The position numbers and the translations under genes were made by a program. Below the pieces are notes generated by a model, which ran no database searches, was not told the origin of the DNA, and worked only from the letters and a program-made list of their open reading frames with translations. From Paenirhizobium selenitireducens ATCC BAA-1503 (GTDB taxonomy: Bacteria; Pseudomonadota; Alphaproteobacteria; Rhizobiales; Rhizobiaceae), in assembly GCF_000518785.1 (NCBI RefSeq), contig NZ_JAEG01000002.1, forward strand, positions 310,001-374,000: 64,000 bases of DNA, given 5' to 3'. Shown here in pieces: positions 19,240 to 29,130 of this stretch (position 1 is the stretch's first letter; each line of letters begins with the position of its first letter).

Positions 19240-19359
19240 AAGAGGACGGCGGATCGCCGCCAGCGAATGAAAGCTGTGGAACTTTTCAACCGGCCCCATA
19301 TAAAGGGAACCAATGATTTTCAGTGGCGAAATCCCCCGATTTCACGAAAGGACCGTTTG

Positions 19360-20562
19360 ATGACCCACTTCCGCACCACCACCAGGCTTCTGATGGCCGG
19401 CGCCGCCTTCGCCGTCCTGTCCGGTCAGGCCTTCGCCGCCATCGACGGCCAGGATCTGCTCGCCAAGATCAACGCCGCCTACGCCGCCGGCAGCGGCGTG
19501 CTGAAGGCCGAATCGATCGAGGTCAACGGCAATGACGTCGTGCTCAAGGGCACCACCTTCACGGCCACCGGCCCGCAGGAAAAGTCGATCGTGCTGGGCA
19601 ATCTGACGCTCCAGGACGTGACGGCGGAGGACGGCGGCGCCTACCACATCGACCGCATCGAGTTCCCCGAGGTCAATGTCACCGAGGAGAAGAGCAGCTT
19701 CAATATCAAGGATCTCTATCTCGCCGGCGTGCGGGTCCCGGGCAGCACGACGGGCGACGACCTGAACTCGTTGATGATGTATGAGGAAGCCCACAGCGGT
19801 CCGATCACCGTGACGAACGACGGCAAGCAGGTCTTCGCAATTTCGGAGGCGAGCGGTTCGGTCTCGCTCGCGGAGGATGAGAGCTCGCTGTCGTTCGAGG
19901 GCAGCGTCACCGGCATCAAAGCGGATCTCACCAGCGTCGAGGACGCCAATAGCAAGGACGCGATCGACGGGCTCGGCCTGCAGACGGTCAATGGCGACAT
20001 CAGCGTCAGCGGCAGTTGGGAACCGGCGTCCGGCACGATCAACCTCGAAGACTATACCTTCGACTTTACGGATGTCGGCAGCCTGTCCATGTCGGTCGCC
20101 CTTTCCGGCTACACGATGGATCTGGTCAAGCAGTTTCAGGAAACCGCCCGCACCATGCAGGCCGATCCGAAGAACGAGCAGGCCCAGCAGGCTGCGGGGA
20201 TCGCCATGTTCGGCCTGATGCAGCAGATGTCTTTCAAGAGCGCGCAGATCAGCTTCGAAGACGCCGGCATCACCCAGCGCGGCCTCGACTATGCCGGCAA
20301 GCAGCAGGGGTCGGACGGCGAACAGATGGCGCAGATGGTCAAGGGCATGGTGCCGCTCCTGCTCGCCCAGGCCAAGCTCGGCGCGCTGCAGAACGAAGTC
20401 TCCGAAGCCGTCAACGCCTTCATCGACGATCCGAAGAACATCACCGTCACTGCGGAGCCGGAAAAAGAGGTGCCGTTCCCGATGATCATGGGAGCTGCCA
20501 TGGGCGCGCCGGAAAGCGTGCCGGCCCTGCTCGGCGTCTCCGTCACCGCGAACGACGAATAA
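19360..20562 (+). CDS. Exported protein of unknown function
   Basis: 400 residues. A Sec signal (MTHFRTTTRLLMAGAAFAVL then SGQAFAA, cleavage near 27) points to the periplasm or outer surface. The mature part alternates short beta segments (VNGNDVVLKGTTFT; IVLGNLTLQDVTAEDG; INLEDYTFDFTDVGSLSMSV) with a helical stretch (about 265-345), suggesting a beta-rich envelope protein. AAAGGA precedes the ATG. A longer upstream frame (from 19225) has no support. I recognise no family. A hairpin follows the stop, so it is probably a single-gene unit. Confidence 0.75.
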   Translation: MTHFRTTTRLLMAGAAFAVLSGQAFAAIDGQDLLAKINAAYAAGSGVLKAESIEVNGNDVVLKGTTFTATGPQEKSIVLGNLTLQDVTAEDGGAYHIDRIEFPEVNVTEEKSSFNIKDLYLAGVRVPGSTTGDDLNSLMMYEEAHSGPITVTNDGKQVFAISEASGSVSLAEDESSLSFEGSVTGIKADLTSVEDANSKDAIDGLGLQTVNGDISVSGSWEPASGTINLEDYTFDFTDVGSLSMSVALSGYTMDLVKQFQETARTMQADPKNEQAQQAAGIAMFGLMQQMSFKSAQISFEDAGITQRGLDYAGKQQGSDGEQMAQMVKGMVPLLLAQAKLGALQNEVSEAVNAFIDDPKNITVTAEPEKEVPFPMIMGAAMGAPESVPALLGVSVTANDE

Positions 20563-20590
20563 CGACTTCTGTCGATCGCCAACCGATCTG

Positions 20591-20618
20591 CGCTCCCGGC
20601 CGAACCCGGCCGGGAGCG
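20591..20618 (+). terminator. Hairpin after the exported-protein gene
   Basis: An 11-bp perfect stem (20591-20601 with 20608-20618) with a 6-base loop lies 29 bases past the stop. There is no T run after it (ATAGTATAT), so termination is likely but not certain. Confidence 0.5.
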
Positions 20619-20720
20619 ATAGTATATCCCACGCTTGAGGATTGACCGGCGCGGGACTTCCGCTAAGGCTAGCCTACGGGATCTACCGCCTCTACGGCTC
20701 TCTTCTCGGAACGGAACATC

Positions 20721-22136
20721 ATGCTCGGCTGGCTGCAGCGCCCTGTCCACATCTCCGAAAAACTCGAAGGACACGACTTCGAGCCGGCCCATGCCGACTA
20801 TTACGGCGGCAAGCCCAATCGTCCCCTCAACCTGCTTCTCCAGGCGCGAACAGACTTCCTGTCCGTCTGGCGCGTCGGCGATTTCAAGGAGAAGGTCAGT
20901 TCGATCCGGATCCTGGGCCGGCAGATCGTCCTGGTGAACTCGCCCGATCTGATCCGCTACGTGGTCGTCAACCGCCACGAGAACTTCGAGCGCAAGTCCC
21001 CGCAGATGCGGCGCGCGCTCGAATATCTGCTGGGCGACGGCCTGTTCATCTCCGACGGAGAAACCTGGAAGCAGCGCCGCTCGCTGGTCAACGACATCGT
21101 CCATCGCAACCGTGTGCCCGCCTTCGGCCCGGTGATGGAAAAGACGGCGAGCGAGATGGTCGAGCGCTGGGATTCCATGTCCGACGGCGCCGAGATCAAC
21201 GTTCTGCACGAAATGGCGGGGCTCACCGCCGAGATCATCTCGCGCAGCGTGTTCGGCAACCAGCTCGGCCGCGAGAGCGCCGATGCCATCACCGACAGCT
21301 TCTCGAGCTACCAGTCGCTGATCGATTCGGTGAACCTCGGCTATTTCCTCGGCTTCGACGAGGGCTTGCCGGTGCTGCGCACGCCCTCGCTCCGCCGGTC
21401 GGTCAAGCGCATCCATGACCTCATCGACAAGGTGGTCGAGGATCACCTCGCCGGCCTCGGCGACCACAGTTCCATGGTCGAACTGCTGATCCGTCGCCAG
21501 AAGCGCAATCCGGAACTCAATCTCGACGTCGTGGCACTGCGCAACGAGGCGGCGACCATTTTCATGGCTGGCCACGAGACGACAGCCGCTACCCTCACCT
21601 GGGCCTGGTACCTGCTGTCGCAGGCGACCTGGGTCGAGAAGGAAATGCATGACGAGATCGCCCGCGTCTGCGGCGACCGCGTGCCGACGATCGACGACGT
21701 GCCCAAGCTCGACTGGTGTCGCGCAGTGATCAACGAGACGCTCAGGCTCTATCCGCCGGTGCCGATCCTCGCCCGCCAGACCAAGGAGAAGGACCGGATC
21801 GGCAATATCGACGTGGAGCCCGCCTCCCTGGTCCTGATCGTGCCGTGGCTGCTGCACCGCACGCCGAGCCTGTTCGAGCAGCCGCACCACTTCAAGCCGG
21901 AGCGCTTTCTCGGCGACAACCGGCCGAAGCCCTACAGCTACATTCCCTTTGCCAGCGGACCGCGCGTCTGCCCCGGCCAGCATTTCGGCGAGACGGAGGC
22001 GATCCTGTGCCTCGCCATCCTAGCGCAGAAATTCAGCCTGCGGCTTCGCGAAGGCCACAAGGTCGAGCCGCTTTGCCGCCTGACGCTGCGTCCCAAGGGC
22101 GGGCTGCCGGTGACGCTTCACCGACGGGAGGCATGA
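20721..22136 (+). CDS. Cytochrome P450
   Basis: 471 residues, a class resembling CYP4/CYP102-type fatty-acid hydroxylases. The oxygen-activation helix has AGHETT (283-288), the K-helix has ETLRLYPP, and the heme loop is FASGPRVCPGQHF with Cys417 as thiolate ligand. No membrane anchor is visible, so it is probably cytosolic. No ferredoxin or reductase gene lies beside it, so electrons must come from elsewhere. The acyltransferase gene follows after 6 bases, which suggests a lipid or fatty-acid substrate; that is inference. Confidence 0.93.
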   Translation: MLGWLQRPVHISEKLEGHDFEPAHADYYGGKPNRPLNLLLQARTDFLSVWRVGDFKEKVSSIRILGRQIVLVNSPDLIRYVVVNRHENFERKSPQMRRALEYLLGDGLFISDGETWKQRRSLVNDIVHRNRVPAFGPVMEKTASEMVERWDSMSDGAEINVLHEMAGLTAEIISRSVFGNQLGRESADAITDSFSSYQSLIDSVNLGYFLGFDEGLPVLRTPSLRRSVKRIHDLIDKVVEDHLAGLGDHSSMVELLIRRQKRNPELNLDVVALRNEAATIFMAGHETTAATLTWAWYLLSQATWVEKEMHDEIARVCGDRVPTIDDVPKLDWCRAVINETLRLYPPVPILARQTKEKDRIGNIDVEPASLVLIVPWLLHRTPSLFEQPHHFKPERFLGDNRPKPYSYIPFASGPRVCPGQHFGETEAILCLAILAQKFSLRLREGHKVEPLCRLTLRPKGGLPVTLHRREA

Positions 22137-22142
22137 GAGCCG

Positions 22143-23150
22143 ATGGCTGACGACAAGACCCCTCCCAAGGCCGGCATCGCCAAGCGCAAGGCCTGGCGTT
22201 TTCGCCCGCCGGAAGCACCCGGGTTTGCCGATTTCTTGGCAGGCGGCGACAAGCGGAAGGCCTTCATCCGCTACTGGATCAGCGACAATCTCTGGAACGG
22301 CCTGCATCTCATCGGCCATTTCGGCCTGAAGATCCTGCCGATGGATGCCTGCTCGAAATTCGGCGCGCGGCTTGGAATCTATGCCATCCCGCGCTTTCAC
22401 AAGGTCGCGGAAAAGCGGGCGCGGGCCAATATCGCCCAGCTGTGCCCGCACCTGAGCCCGGCCGAACAGGAAGCCCTCTTCCGCGAGAATTGCCGTACCC
22501 AGGGACGCCTGATGACCGAGTTCTCGGTGATCAACCGGCTGAACCGGCATCCCGAGCGGATCGGCATCCACAATATCGAATGGGTCATCGATGCCGCCAA
22601 GCGCGGCCCGGTGATCTTCGTCGGAATGCATCTCGGCAACTGGGAAATAGGCCCCATCATCCTGCACCGTGTCGGGCTCGTGCCCTACATCAACTACACG
22701 CCGCCACCGGGACGGGCCAAGGCCTGGATCGCCGACCGCGTCCGGCGCAAGAACGGACTGAACTTCCTGCCGCCGGGCCTTGAAGGAATCCGGCCCGCCG
22801 TACGCGTGCTGAAGAAGGGTGGCATCGTCTCGGCCTTCTGCGACGAAGGCGTGAACGGCAAGATCCGCGGCCCGCTGTTCGGCCGCAAGCCGCATCTCGA
22901 AGGCAACCTGGCGATGACCATCCGGCTTGCCCGGATGACCGGGGCGACGCTCTGCCCGTGGTACAATCTGCGCGCAGACGGCTTCCGCTTCGAAGCCTAT
23001 GCGCTGCCGCCGATCGTCCTGCCGCCGGAGACGAAATCCGGCGAGCGCCTGCTCGACGATATCCAGCTTCTCAACGATGCGATCGAACCGGTGATCCGCG
23101 AGCATCTGGACCAGTGGTTCTTCCTCGACAATGCCTTGCCGAAGGCCTGA
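22143..23150 (+). CDS. LpxL/HtrB-like lysophospholipid acyltransferase family protein
   Basis: 335 residues. The HX4E catalytic motif is HLGNWE at His163 (VIFVGMHLGNWEIGP), with downstream segments GGIVSAFCDEGVNG and GNLAMTIRLARMTGATLCP, characteristic of the lipid A late-acyltransferase family. An N-terminal hydrophobic patch (NGLHLIGHFGLKILPM) may sit on the inner membrane. The acceptor is not known; rhizobial genomes carry several members of this family, for lipid A and other lipids. It follows the P450 by 6 bases and is followed by a strong terminator. Confidence 0.85.
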   Translation: MADDKTPPKAGIAKRKAWRFRPPEAPGFADFLAGGDKRKAFIRYWISDNLWNGLHLIGHFGLKILPMDACSKFGARLGIYAIPRFHKVAEKRARANIAQLCPHLSPAEQEALFRENCRTQGRLMTEFSVINRLNRHPERIGIHNIEWVIDAAKRGPVIFVGMHLGNWEIGPIILHRVGLVPYINYTPPPGRAKAWIADRVRRKNGLNFLPPGLEGIRPAVRVLKKGGIVSAFCDEGVNGKIRGPLFGRKPHLEGNLAMTIRLARMTGATLCPWYNLRADGFRFEAYALPPIVLPPETKSGERLLDDIQLLNDAIEPVIREHLDQWFFLDNALPKA

Positions 23151-23163
23151 TCGATCGGCCAGC

Positions 23164-23200
23164 AAAAAGCCCCGGAAGCGACAGCTTGCCGGGGCTTTTT
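23164..23200. terminator. Bidirectional intrinsic terminator
   Basis: GCCCCGG (23169-23175) pairs with CCGGGGC (23189-23195), with an inner AAGC/GCTT helix. Five A lie before it and five T after it. It serves the acyltransferase gene and aspS, which converge here. Confidence 0.88.
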
Positions 23201-23223
23201 GATTGGTCGGCCTTTTAGGCCAT

Positions 23224-25014
23224 TCAGTCCTTCTTCGGCTGCGGCACGACGCGCAGCGCCAGTTCGCGAAGCTGCGTCGGCGTTGCCGGCGACGGGGCGC
23301 CCATCAGCAGGTCCTGCGCCTGCTGGTTCATCGGGAAGAGCGAGATTTCGCGCAGGTTCTTCGCGCCGACGAGCAGCATGACGACGCGGTCGATGCCGAA
23401 TGCGCAGCCGCCGTGCGGCGGGGCGCCGTACTGGAAGGCGCGGTAGAGACCGCCGAAGCGCTCTTCGACGTCGGCCTGGCTCAAGCCCACCTTTTCGAAG
23501 GCCTTGACCATCAGTTCCGGCGACTGGTTACGGATCGAGCCCGAGGCGATTTCGAAGCCGTTGCAGACGGCGTCATACTGATAGGCCTTGAGCGACAGCG
23601 GATCCTGGCTTTCCAGCGCTTCCAGACCACCCTGCGGCATAGAGAAGGGGTTGTGGGCGAAGTCGATCTTCTTTTCTTCCTCGCTCCATTCGTAGAACGG
23701 GAAATCGACGATCCAGCAAAGCTCGAAACGGTCGCGGTCGACAAGGTCCAGTTCCTCGCCGGCGCGGGTGCGGGCTTCGCCGGCGAACTTGTAGAATTTC
23801 GCCGGGTCGCCGGCGACGAAGAAGCAGGCGTCGCCCTCATCCAGGCCAAGCTGCGTGCGGATCGCTTCGGTGCGCTCCTCACCGATGTTCTTGGCGAGCG
23901 GGCCGGCGCCTTCGAGCACGGCACCTTCCTGACGCCAGAAGATGTAGCCGAGGCCCGGCTGGCCGGTCGACTGGGCCCAGGCGTTCATGCGGTCGCAAAA
24001 GGCGCGCGAACCACCCGTCTTGGCCGGGATTGCCCAGACTTCGACCTTGGGGTTCGAGGCGATCATGTTGGCGAAGACCTTGAAGCCGGAGCCGGCGAAA
24101 TGCTCGGTGACGGCCTGCATTTCGATCGGGTTGCGCAGGTCCGGCTTGTCGGAGCCGTATTTGCGGATCGCCACGTCATAGGGAATGCGCGGCCAGTTCT
24201 GGGTGACCGGCTTGCCGTCGGCAAACTGTTCGAACACCTGGGTCATGACCGGCTCGATTGTCTCCCAGATATCTTCCTGGGTGACAAAGCTCATTTCCAG
24301 GTCGAGCTGGTAGAACTCGCCCGGCAAGCGGTCGGCGCGCGGGTCTTCGTCGCGGAAACAGGGGGCGATCTGGAAATAGCGGTCGAAGCCGGCGACCATC
24401 AGCAGCTGCTTGTACTGCTGCGGCGCCTGCGGCAGGGCGAAGAACTGGCCTTCGTGGATGCGGCTCGGCACGAGGAAGTCGCGCGCGCCTTCCGGCGAGG
24501 AGGCCGTCAGGATCGGCGTGGTGTACTCCCCAAAACCGATATCGCCCATGCGGCGGCGCATGTCCGAGATGATCTGGGTGCGCTTGACGATGTTCTTGTG
24601 CAGCGTGTCGCGGCGAAGGTCGAGGAAGCGGTACTTGAGGCGCACGTCTTCCGGATAGTCCGGCTCGCCGAAGACCGGCAGCGGCAGTTCCTTGGCGGCC
24701 GAGAGAACCTCGATCTCCTGGGCGTAGAGTTCGATCTCGCCGGTCGGCATGGTCTTGTTGACCGTGTCCTCGGTGCGGGCCTTGACCAGGCCGTCGATGC
24801 GGATCACCCACTCGCCGCGCACGGTTTCGGCCAGCTTGAAGGCCGGGCTGTCCGGATCGGCCACCACCTGGGTGATGCCGTAATGGTCGCGCAGGTCGAT
24901 GAACAGCACGCCGCCATGGTCGCGGACGCGATGGACCCAGCCGGAAAGCCGGACGGTGGAACCGACATCGGTCTTGCGGAGAGCGGCACAGGTGTGGCTG
25001 CGGTAACGGTGCAT
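23224..25014 (-). CDS. aspS: Aspartyl-tRNA synthetase (probably non-discriminating)
   Basis: Charges tRNA-Asp, and in many alphaproteobacteria also tRNA-Asn. 596 residues. The N-terminal OB fold has [22 protein letters not shown] split around the tRNA-anticodon site. Class II motif 2 is [19 protein letters not shown] and motif 3 is [14 protein letters not shown]. The GAD insertion domain lies between. The ATG opening MHRYRSHTC has AGGA 7 bases upstream and is preferred to one five codons earlier. Confidence 0.96.
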   Translation of the reverse strand: MHRYRSHTCAALRKTDVGSTVRLSGWVHRVRDHGGVLFIDLRDHYGITQVVADPDSPAFKLAETVRGEWVIRIDGLVKARTEDTVNKTMPTGEIELYAQEIEVLSAAKELPLPVFGEPDYPEDVRLKYRFLDLRRDTLHKNIVKRTQIISDMRRRMGDIGFGEYTTPILTASSPEGARDFLVPSRIHEGQFFALPQAPQQYKQLLMVAGFDRYFQIAPCFRDEDPRADRLPGEFYQLDLEMSFVTQEDIWETIEPVMTQVFEQFADGKPVTQNWPRIPYDVAIRKYGSDKPDLRNPIEMQAVTEHFAGSGFKVFANMIASNPKVEVWAIPAKTGGSRAFCDRMNAWAQSTGQPGLGYIFWRQEGAVLEGAGPLAKNIGEERTEAIRTQLGLDEGDACFFVAGDPAKFYKFAGEARTRAGEELDLVDRDRFELCWIVDFPFYEWSEEEKKIDFAHNPFSMPQGGLEALESQDPLSLKAYQYDAVCNGFEIASGSIRNQSPELMVKAFEKVGLSQADVEERFGGLYRAFQYGAPPHGGCAFGIDRVVMLLVGAKNLREISLFPMNQQAQDLLMGAPSPATPTQLRELALRVVPQPKKD

Positions 25015-25274
25015 GGTTTTATCCTGCATATTCTTTGAAGGGCATCCGGCAAGGGCACGGAATCGCGGGCTTTAAATCGCGCGGACAAGCGCATGACGCG
25101 CCCGATTTGTCAAGGCTGAAGGCTTAGCCGGGCCCGCGTTCGTGCCTGCGACAATCGATTTTGCTTATGGCTGCATTCACGACGTGAACTGTTTTCATCG
25201 GCCGGGCGCAGTTACAAGAATAGCGGCGCCCGGGAGGAACCGAGTCGTGCCGCTTCCAGCCCCGATAGGCCGCC

Positions 25275-26510
25275 ATGTCGACGATCCGTCCGCTCATCCC
25301 TCTTCTCATCACCGCCGGAATCCTGATCGGCGGCAACGGGCTGCAGGGCACCTTCATCTCGCTCAGGGCGCTGGAGGAAGGCTTTTCGACCTCGATGATC
25401 GGCGTGATCGGCACCGGCTACAATATCGGCTTCGCCATCGGCTGCATCTATGTTACCCGCATCATCCACGCGGTCGGCCATATCCGGACCTTCTCGGCGC
25501 TGGCGGCGATCGCGTCTGCCGCCTCGATCTGCATGGTGCTGTTCGTCCACCCGACGAGCTGGTTCGCCATGCGGCTCGTGCAGGGCGTGTGTTTCGCCGG
25601 CCTGTTCGCCGTGGTCGAAAGCTGGCTGAACGCGCGGGTGACCAATTCGACGCGGGCCCGCACGCTGTCGCTCTACCGCTTCGTCGACCTTGGCGCCGTG
25701 ACGCTGGCGCAATACATGATCCCGGCGGTGGGCATCGGCGGGTTCGAGCTGTTCGCCATCATATCCATGGCGCTGACGCTGTCGCTGGTGCCGATCTCCT
25801 TTGCCGACCGCTCCAGCCCCGAACCGCCGGAACACGTGCGCTTCGACATTCGCGTGCTGTGGAAAGTGTCGCCGCTCGCGACCGTCGGCTGCATCGTCGT
25901 CGGGCTCACCAATTCGAGCTTTCGTTCGCTCGGACCGATCTATGCCGACGGCATCGGCATGTCGGTGACGTCGATCGCCACCTTCATGAGCGTGGGCATC
26001 TTCGCCGGCGTCGTGCTGCAATATCCGCTCGGACATTATTCCGACAAGCTCGACCGGCGGCTGATCATTCTCATCGCCACCTTCGGCGCCTTTGCCGCCG
26101 GCCTGTTCCTCGCCTTCGTCGCCGGATCCAACGCCTTCCTCAACTTCGTCGGCATTTTCCTGTTCGGCGCCTTCGCCATGCCGCTCTATTCGCTCTGTTC
26201 CGCCCATGCCAACGACCATGCCGCGCCCGGACAGCATGCACTGGTTTCGGCGGGAAGCCTGTTCTTCTGGTCGCTCGGCGCGGTCATCGGCCCGCTGTTC
26301 GCTTCCGTCATGCTCGACAAGTTCGGACCGCGAGCCCTGTTCATCTATATGGTCGTCGTGCTCGCCGGCTTCATGGTCTACACGCTGAGCCGCATGCTGG
26401 TCCGCGAGGGCGTTCCGACATCGAGACGCAGCATGCGCTTCCGCAACCTGCTGCGCACCTCGACCTTCTTCAACAAGCTGGCGGCCCCGCCCTCCGACAA
26501 GGACGAATAG
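25275..26510 (+). CDS. MFS transporter
   Basis: 411 residues with 12 predicted membrane spans and the usual two six-helix halves. TGYNIGFAIGCIYVTRIIHAVGH is the A-like motif region after helix 2; YPLGHYSDKLDRR is the equivalent loop between helices 8 and 9. The pattern resembles YcaD-type MFS proteins of unknown substrate. The upstream 260 bases to aspS hold both promoters. Confidence 0.88.
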   Translation: MSTIRPLIPLLITAGILIGGNGLQGTFISLRALEEGFSTSMIGVIGTGYNIGFAIGCIYVTRIIHAVGHIRTFSALAAIASAASICMVLFVHPTSWFAMRLVQGVCFAGLFAVVESWLNARVTNSTRARTLSLYRFVDLGAVTLAQYMIPAVGIGGFELFAIISMALTLSLVPISFADRSSPEPPEHVRFDIRVLWKVSPLATVGCIVVGLTNSSFRSLGPIYADGIGMSVTSIATFMSVGIFAGVVLQYPLGHYSDKLDRRLIILIATFGAFAAGLFLAFVAGSNAFLNFVGIFLFGAFAMPLYSLCSAHANDHAAPGQHALVSAGSLFFWSLGAVIGPLFASVMLDKFGPRALFIYMVVVLAGFMVYTLSRMLVREGVPTSRRSMRFRNLLRTSTFFNKLAAPPSDKDE

Positions 26511-26603
26511 CTGCCCCTGCGGCAGTTTGGCCGCCCTTCGCATATTGCTGAAAGTCGAAGTCAACTTTAAACAGAACCGGACGACAATGATCCGGGGATC
26601 CCC

Positions 26604-28007
26604 ATGGCCATTCTGACCCGCCGAAATCTGTTGAAGGTCTCCGCCGTGGCCGGCGCCTATGGCGCGGGCATGGTGCTGGCGCCGCGTCTTTCGGCGCTTG
26701 CCGCGGGCGATCCCGCCCTTCTCGACGCCCGGATCGTCGAGGCCATGCTCGACGGCAAGGGCAAGACCCGCAACGTCATGACCTATGCGACCGGCCCCAC
26801 CGGCGCCGATCCCATGCCGCCGGTGCTTCGAACCCGGCGCGGCGAAAAATTCGCTGCCCGTTTCGTCAACCATCTCGACGAGCCGACGACGGTGCACTGG
26901 CATGGGCTGCGGATCGACAATGCCATGGATGGCGTGCCCTTCATCACCCAGCCTTACGTCTATCCCGGCGACAGCTTCGACTATGCCTTCACGCCGCCCG
27001 ATGCCGGCACCTTCTGGTACCATCCCCACTGCAACACCCTGACCCAGATCGGCCGCGGGCTCGCCGGCATGCTGATCGTCGAGGATCCGAAGGACCCGGT
27101 CTTCGATGCCGAAATCGCGCTCAACCTGCGCGACTGGCGGCTTGGCGGCGACAGCCAGTTCATCGAGCAGTTCAAGGCGCGCGATGCGGCGAAGTCCGGC
27201 ACGTTCGGCACGGTGCGCACCGCCAACTGGCAGGCCTCCCCCAGCTATGACGCTCCTTCCGGCGGTCTCGTGCGCCTCCGCATCCTCGTTGCCGACGTGA
27301 CGCGGCTCTACAATCTGAGGCTCGCCGGTGCCGAGGCGCTGATCGTGGCAATCGACGGTCAACCCGTACCCGTCACCATGCCGCTCGACATGGCGGTGGT
27401 CTCTCCCGGCCAGCGGCTCGACCTCGTCGTGCGCATGCCCGACAGCGAGGGAACGGTGGTCGCGCTGGAGGACATCCGCCCCTCGACGCCGAAAACGGTC
27501 GCAAGTTTCCGCAGCGTCGGGCCCTCGCTGAAGCGCAGCCTGGGCGACGTGCCGCCCCTGGTCGCCAACCCGGCACCCGAACCGGATCTCGCCAATGCGA
27601 CGCCGATCCCGCTGGTACTCAGCGCCACCGCCGAGGAGGCCGCCAAGGATTCGATCTGCGGTTCGCTCGGCTACTCCTTCTGGGCGATCAACAAGGTTCC
27701 CTATCCGGGCGACACGCCCGATCCCATGGCGCCGCTCGCCGAGATGAAGCTCGGCCGCACCTATCTGCTCAATGTCGAGAACGTCACACCACACGCCCAT
27801 CCGATCCATATTCACGGCGTGAACTTCAAGGTCGTCTCCTCCTCGAAGAGGCAGGTCCTGCCGCTCGTCTCGGACACCTATCTGATCCTGCCAGACGAGA
27901 AGGTGCAGCTCGCCGTGGTCGCCGACAATCCGGGCGACTGGGTGTTCCATTGCCATATCATCGAGCATCAGAAAACCGGGATGACCGGCTATGTGCGCAT
28001 CGTCTGA
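26604..28007 (+). CDS. Multicopper oxidase, Tat-exported
   Basis: 467 residues. The Tat signal is TRRNLLKVSAVAGAYGAGM. All four copper motifs of a laccase-type enzyme are present: HWHG, WYHPH, HPIHIHG and HCHIIEHQKTGM, giving the T1 site (two His, Cys, axial Met) and the trinuclear cluster. Three cupredoxin domains span about 50-467. No Met-rich insertion typical of CueO is seen. Possible roles are copper tolerance or oxidation of phenolics; no copper chaperone gene lies nearby. It follows the MFS gene by 93 bases. Confidence 0.92.
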   Translation: MAILTRRNLLKVSAVAGAYGAGMVLAPRLSALAAGDPALLDARIVEAMLDGKGKTRNVMTYATGPTGADPMPPVLRTRRGEKFAARFVNHLDEPTTVHWHGLRIDNAMDGVPFITQPYVYPGDSFDYAFTPPDAGTFWYHPHCNTLTQIGRGLAGMLIVEDPKDPVFDAEIALNLRDWRLGGDSQFIEQFKARDAAKSGTFGTVRTANWQASPSYDAPSGGLVRLRILVADVTRLYNLRLAGAEALIVAIDGQPVPVTMPLDMAVVSPGQRLDLVVRMPDSEGTVVALEDIRPSTPKTVASFRSVGPSLKRSLGDVPPLVANPAPEPDLANATPIPLVLSATAEEAAKDSICGSLGYSFWAINKVPYPGDTPDPMAPLAEMKLGRTYLLNVENVTPHAHPIHIHGVNFKVVSSSKRQVLPLVSDTYLILPDEKVQLAVVADNPGDWVFHCHIIEHQKTGMTGYVRIV

Positions 28008-28097
28008 AGCCCCGCGGGGCAATTGACAACTGGCGGGACGTCGCGCGGGATGCGATAAATGCGCTTCTCGCGCCGCAGCACCCCAAGGAGCCAAGCC

Positions 28098-29003
28098 TTG
28101 CCGAATCTCGCCGCTACCATGACCGTGCTTGAGCCCTATCCCGGTCTCTATGCCTATTACGACGGCCGGATCGCCGGAAAGCGCCTTCATTCCGAGGCGA
28201 AGAACTGGCTCGACGATGGCGCCTATTCGCTCGGCATCGCCACCTATGCGCTGGTTTCGGGCCATGAGGCGATCGTCTACGACAGCCACACCTCGCTCGA
28301 CCATGCCCGGGCGGTGCGCGACCATCTCGAAGGGCTGGGCGTCACCAGCATCCGCCTCGTGCTGAGCCACTGGCACACCGACCACATCGCCGGCAATGCG
28401 ATCTTCGCCGACTGCGAGATCATCGCCAACCGGCTGACCGCGAGGACGCTGGAAGAGAACGTCAAGACGCTCGCCCGCAAGACGCCGCCGATCAATCCCG
28501 TCGTCATGCCGAACCGGCTGTTCGACCGGCAGATGACGCTGACGCTCGGCGGGCGCACGGTCGAACTGATGCAGTTCGACATTCACAGTGCCGACGGCAC
28601 CGTGCTTTTCCTCCCCGACGAGGGCATCCTGCTGGCCGGCGACACGCTGGAGGATACCGTCACCTATGTTTCAGAGCCCGAGCACATCGCCACCCATATC
28701 GCCGAACTCAACCGGCTGAAGACCTTGCCGATCCGCCGCATCCTGCCGGACCACGGCGCGCGTGAGCGGATCGCCTCGGGCGGTTACGAGCCGAGCCTGA
28801 TCGACGCCAATCGCGACTATCTGCAGCGGCTGCTCGATCGCGCCGAAGACCCGGCACTCGACAGCCTCTCCCTGCGCGACTTCGTGGCCGAGGATATCGC
28901 GGCCGGGCGCATCATCTATTTCGAACCCTATGAAGTGGTTCACCGCGCCAACATCGCCGAGGTGCGCAAGGCACGCGGGATCGGTGCCACCGATCCGGCC
29001 TGA
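28098..29003 (+). CDS. MBL-fold metallo-hydrolase
   Basis: 301 residues. The zinc motif SHWHTDHIAGN (HxHxDH) and later metal ligands in FDIHSADG, LLAGDTLED and LPDHGA mark a metallo-beta-lactamase fold. The TTG at 28098 is chosen as start because AAGGAG lies 7 bases upstream; an ATG at 28119 seven codons later is the alternative. No signal peptide, so cytosolic. The substrate is unknown. It starts 90 bases after the multicopper oxidase on the same strand. Confidence 0.82.
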   Translation: MPNLAATMTVLEPYPGLYAYYDGRIAGKRLHSEAKNWLDDGAYSLGIATYALVSGHEAIVYDSHTSLDHARAVRDHLEGLGVTSIRLVLSHWHTDHIAGNAIFADCEIIANRLTARTLEENVKTLARKTPPINPVVMPNRLFDRQMTLTLGGRTVELMQFDIHSADGTVLFLPDEGILLAGDTLEDTVTYVSEPEHIATHIAELNRLKTLPIRRILPDHGARERIASGGYEPSLIDANRDYLQRLLDRAEDPALDSLSLRDFVAEDIAAGRIIYFEPYEVVHRANIAEVRKARGIGATDPA

Positions 29004-29068
29004 CATGTCCGGACGTGCGAAAAGCCGTGCGGCAATGCCTTGCGAGGGCGCGCAATGGGCCGTTCATA

Positions 29069-29097
29069 TTGACATCACCGGTCGAAAGGGGAACTAA
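29069..29097 (+). promoter_or_regulatory. Promoter of rnd
   Basis: TTGACA (29069-29074) and AACTAA (29092-29097) are separated by 17 bases, 33 bases before the rnd ATG. The -35 is a perfect match to the housekeeping consensus. Confidence 0.55.
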
Positions 29098-29130
29098 GGT
29101 TGATCAACTCTATTTCATGACCGAGCCCCA

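Noticed and set aside
25212-28586. A 1124-codon open frame on the minus strand
   Set aside because: It lies opposite the MFS, multicopper oxidase and metallo-hydrolase genes, all with full family motifs. Its translation is rich in Arg, His, Gly and Asp without any fold pattern, as expected for the complement of GC-rich coding DNA.
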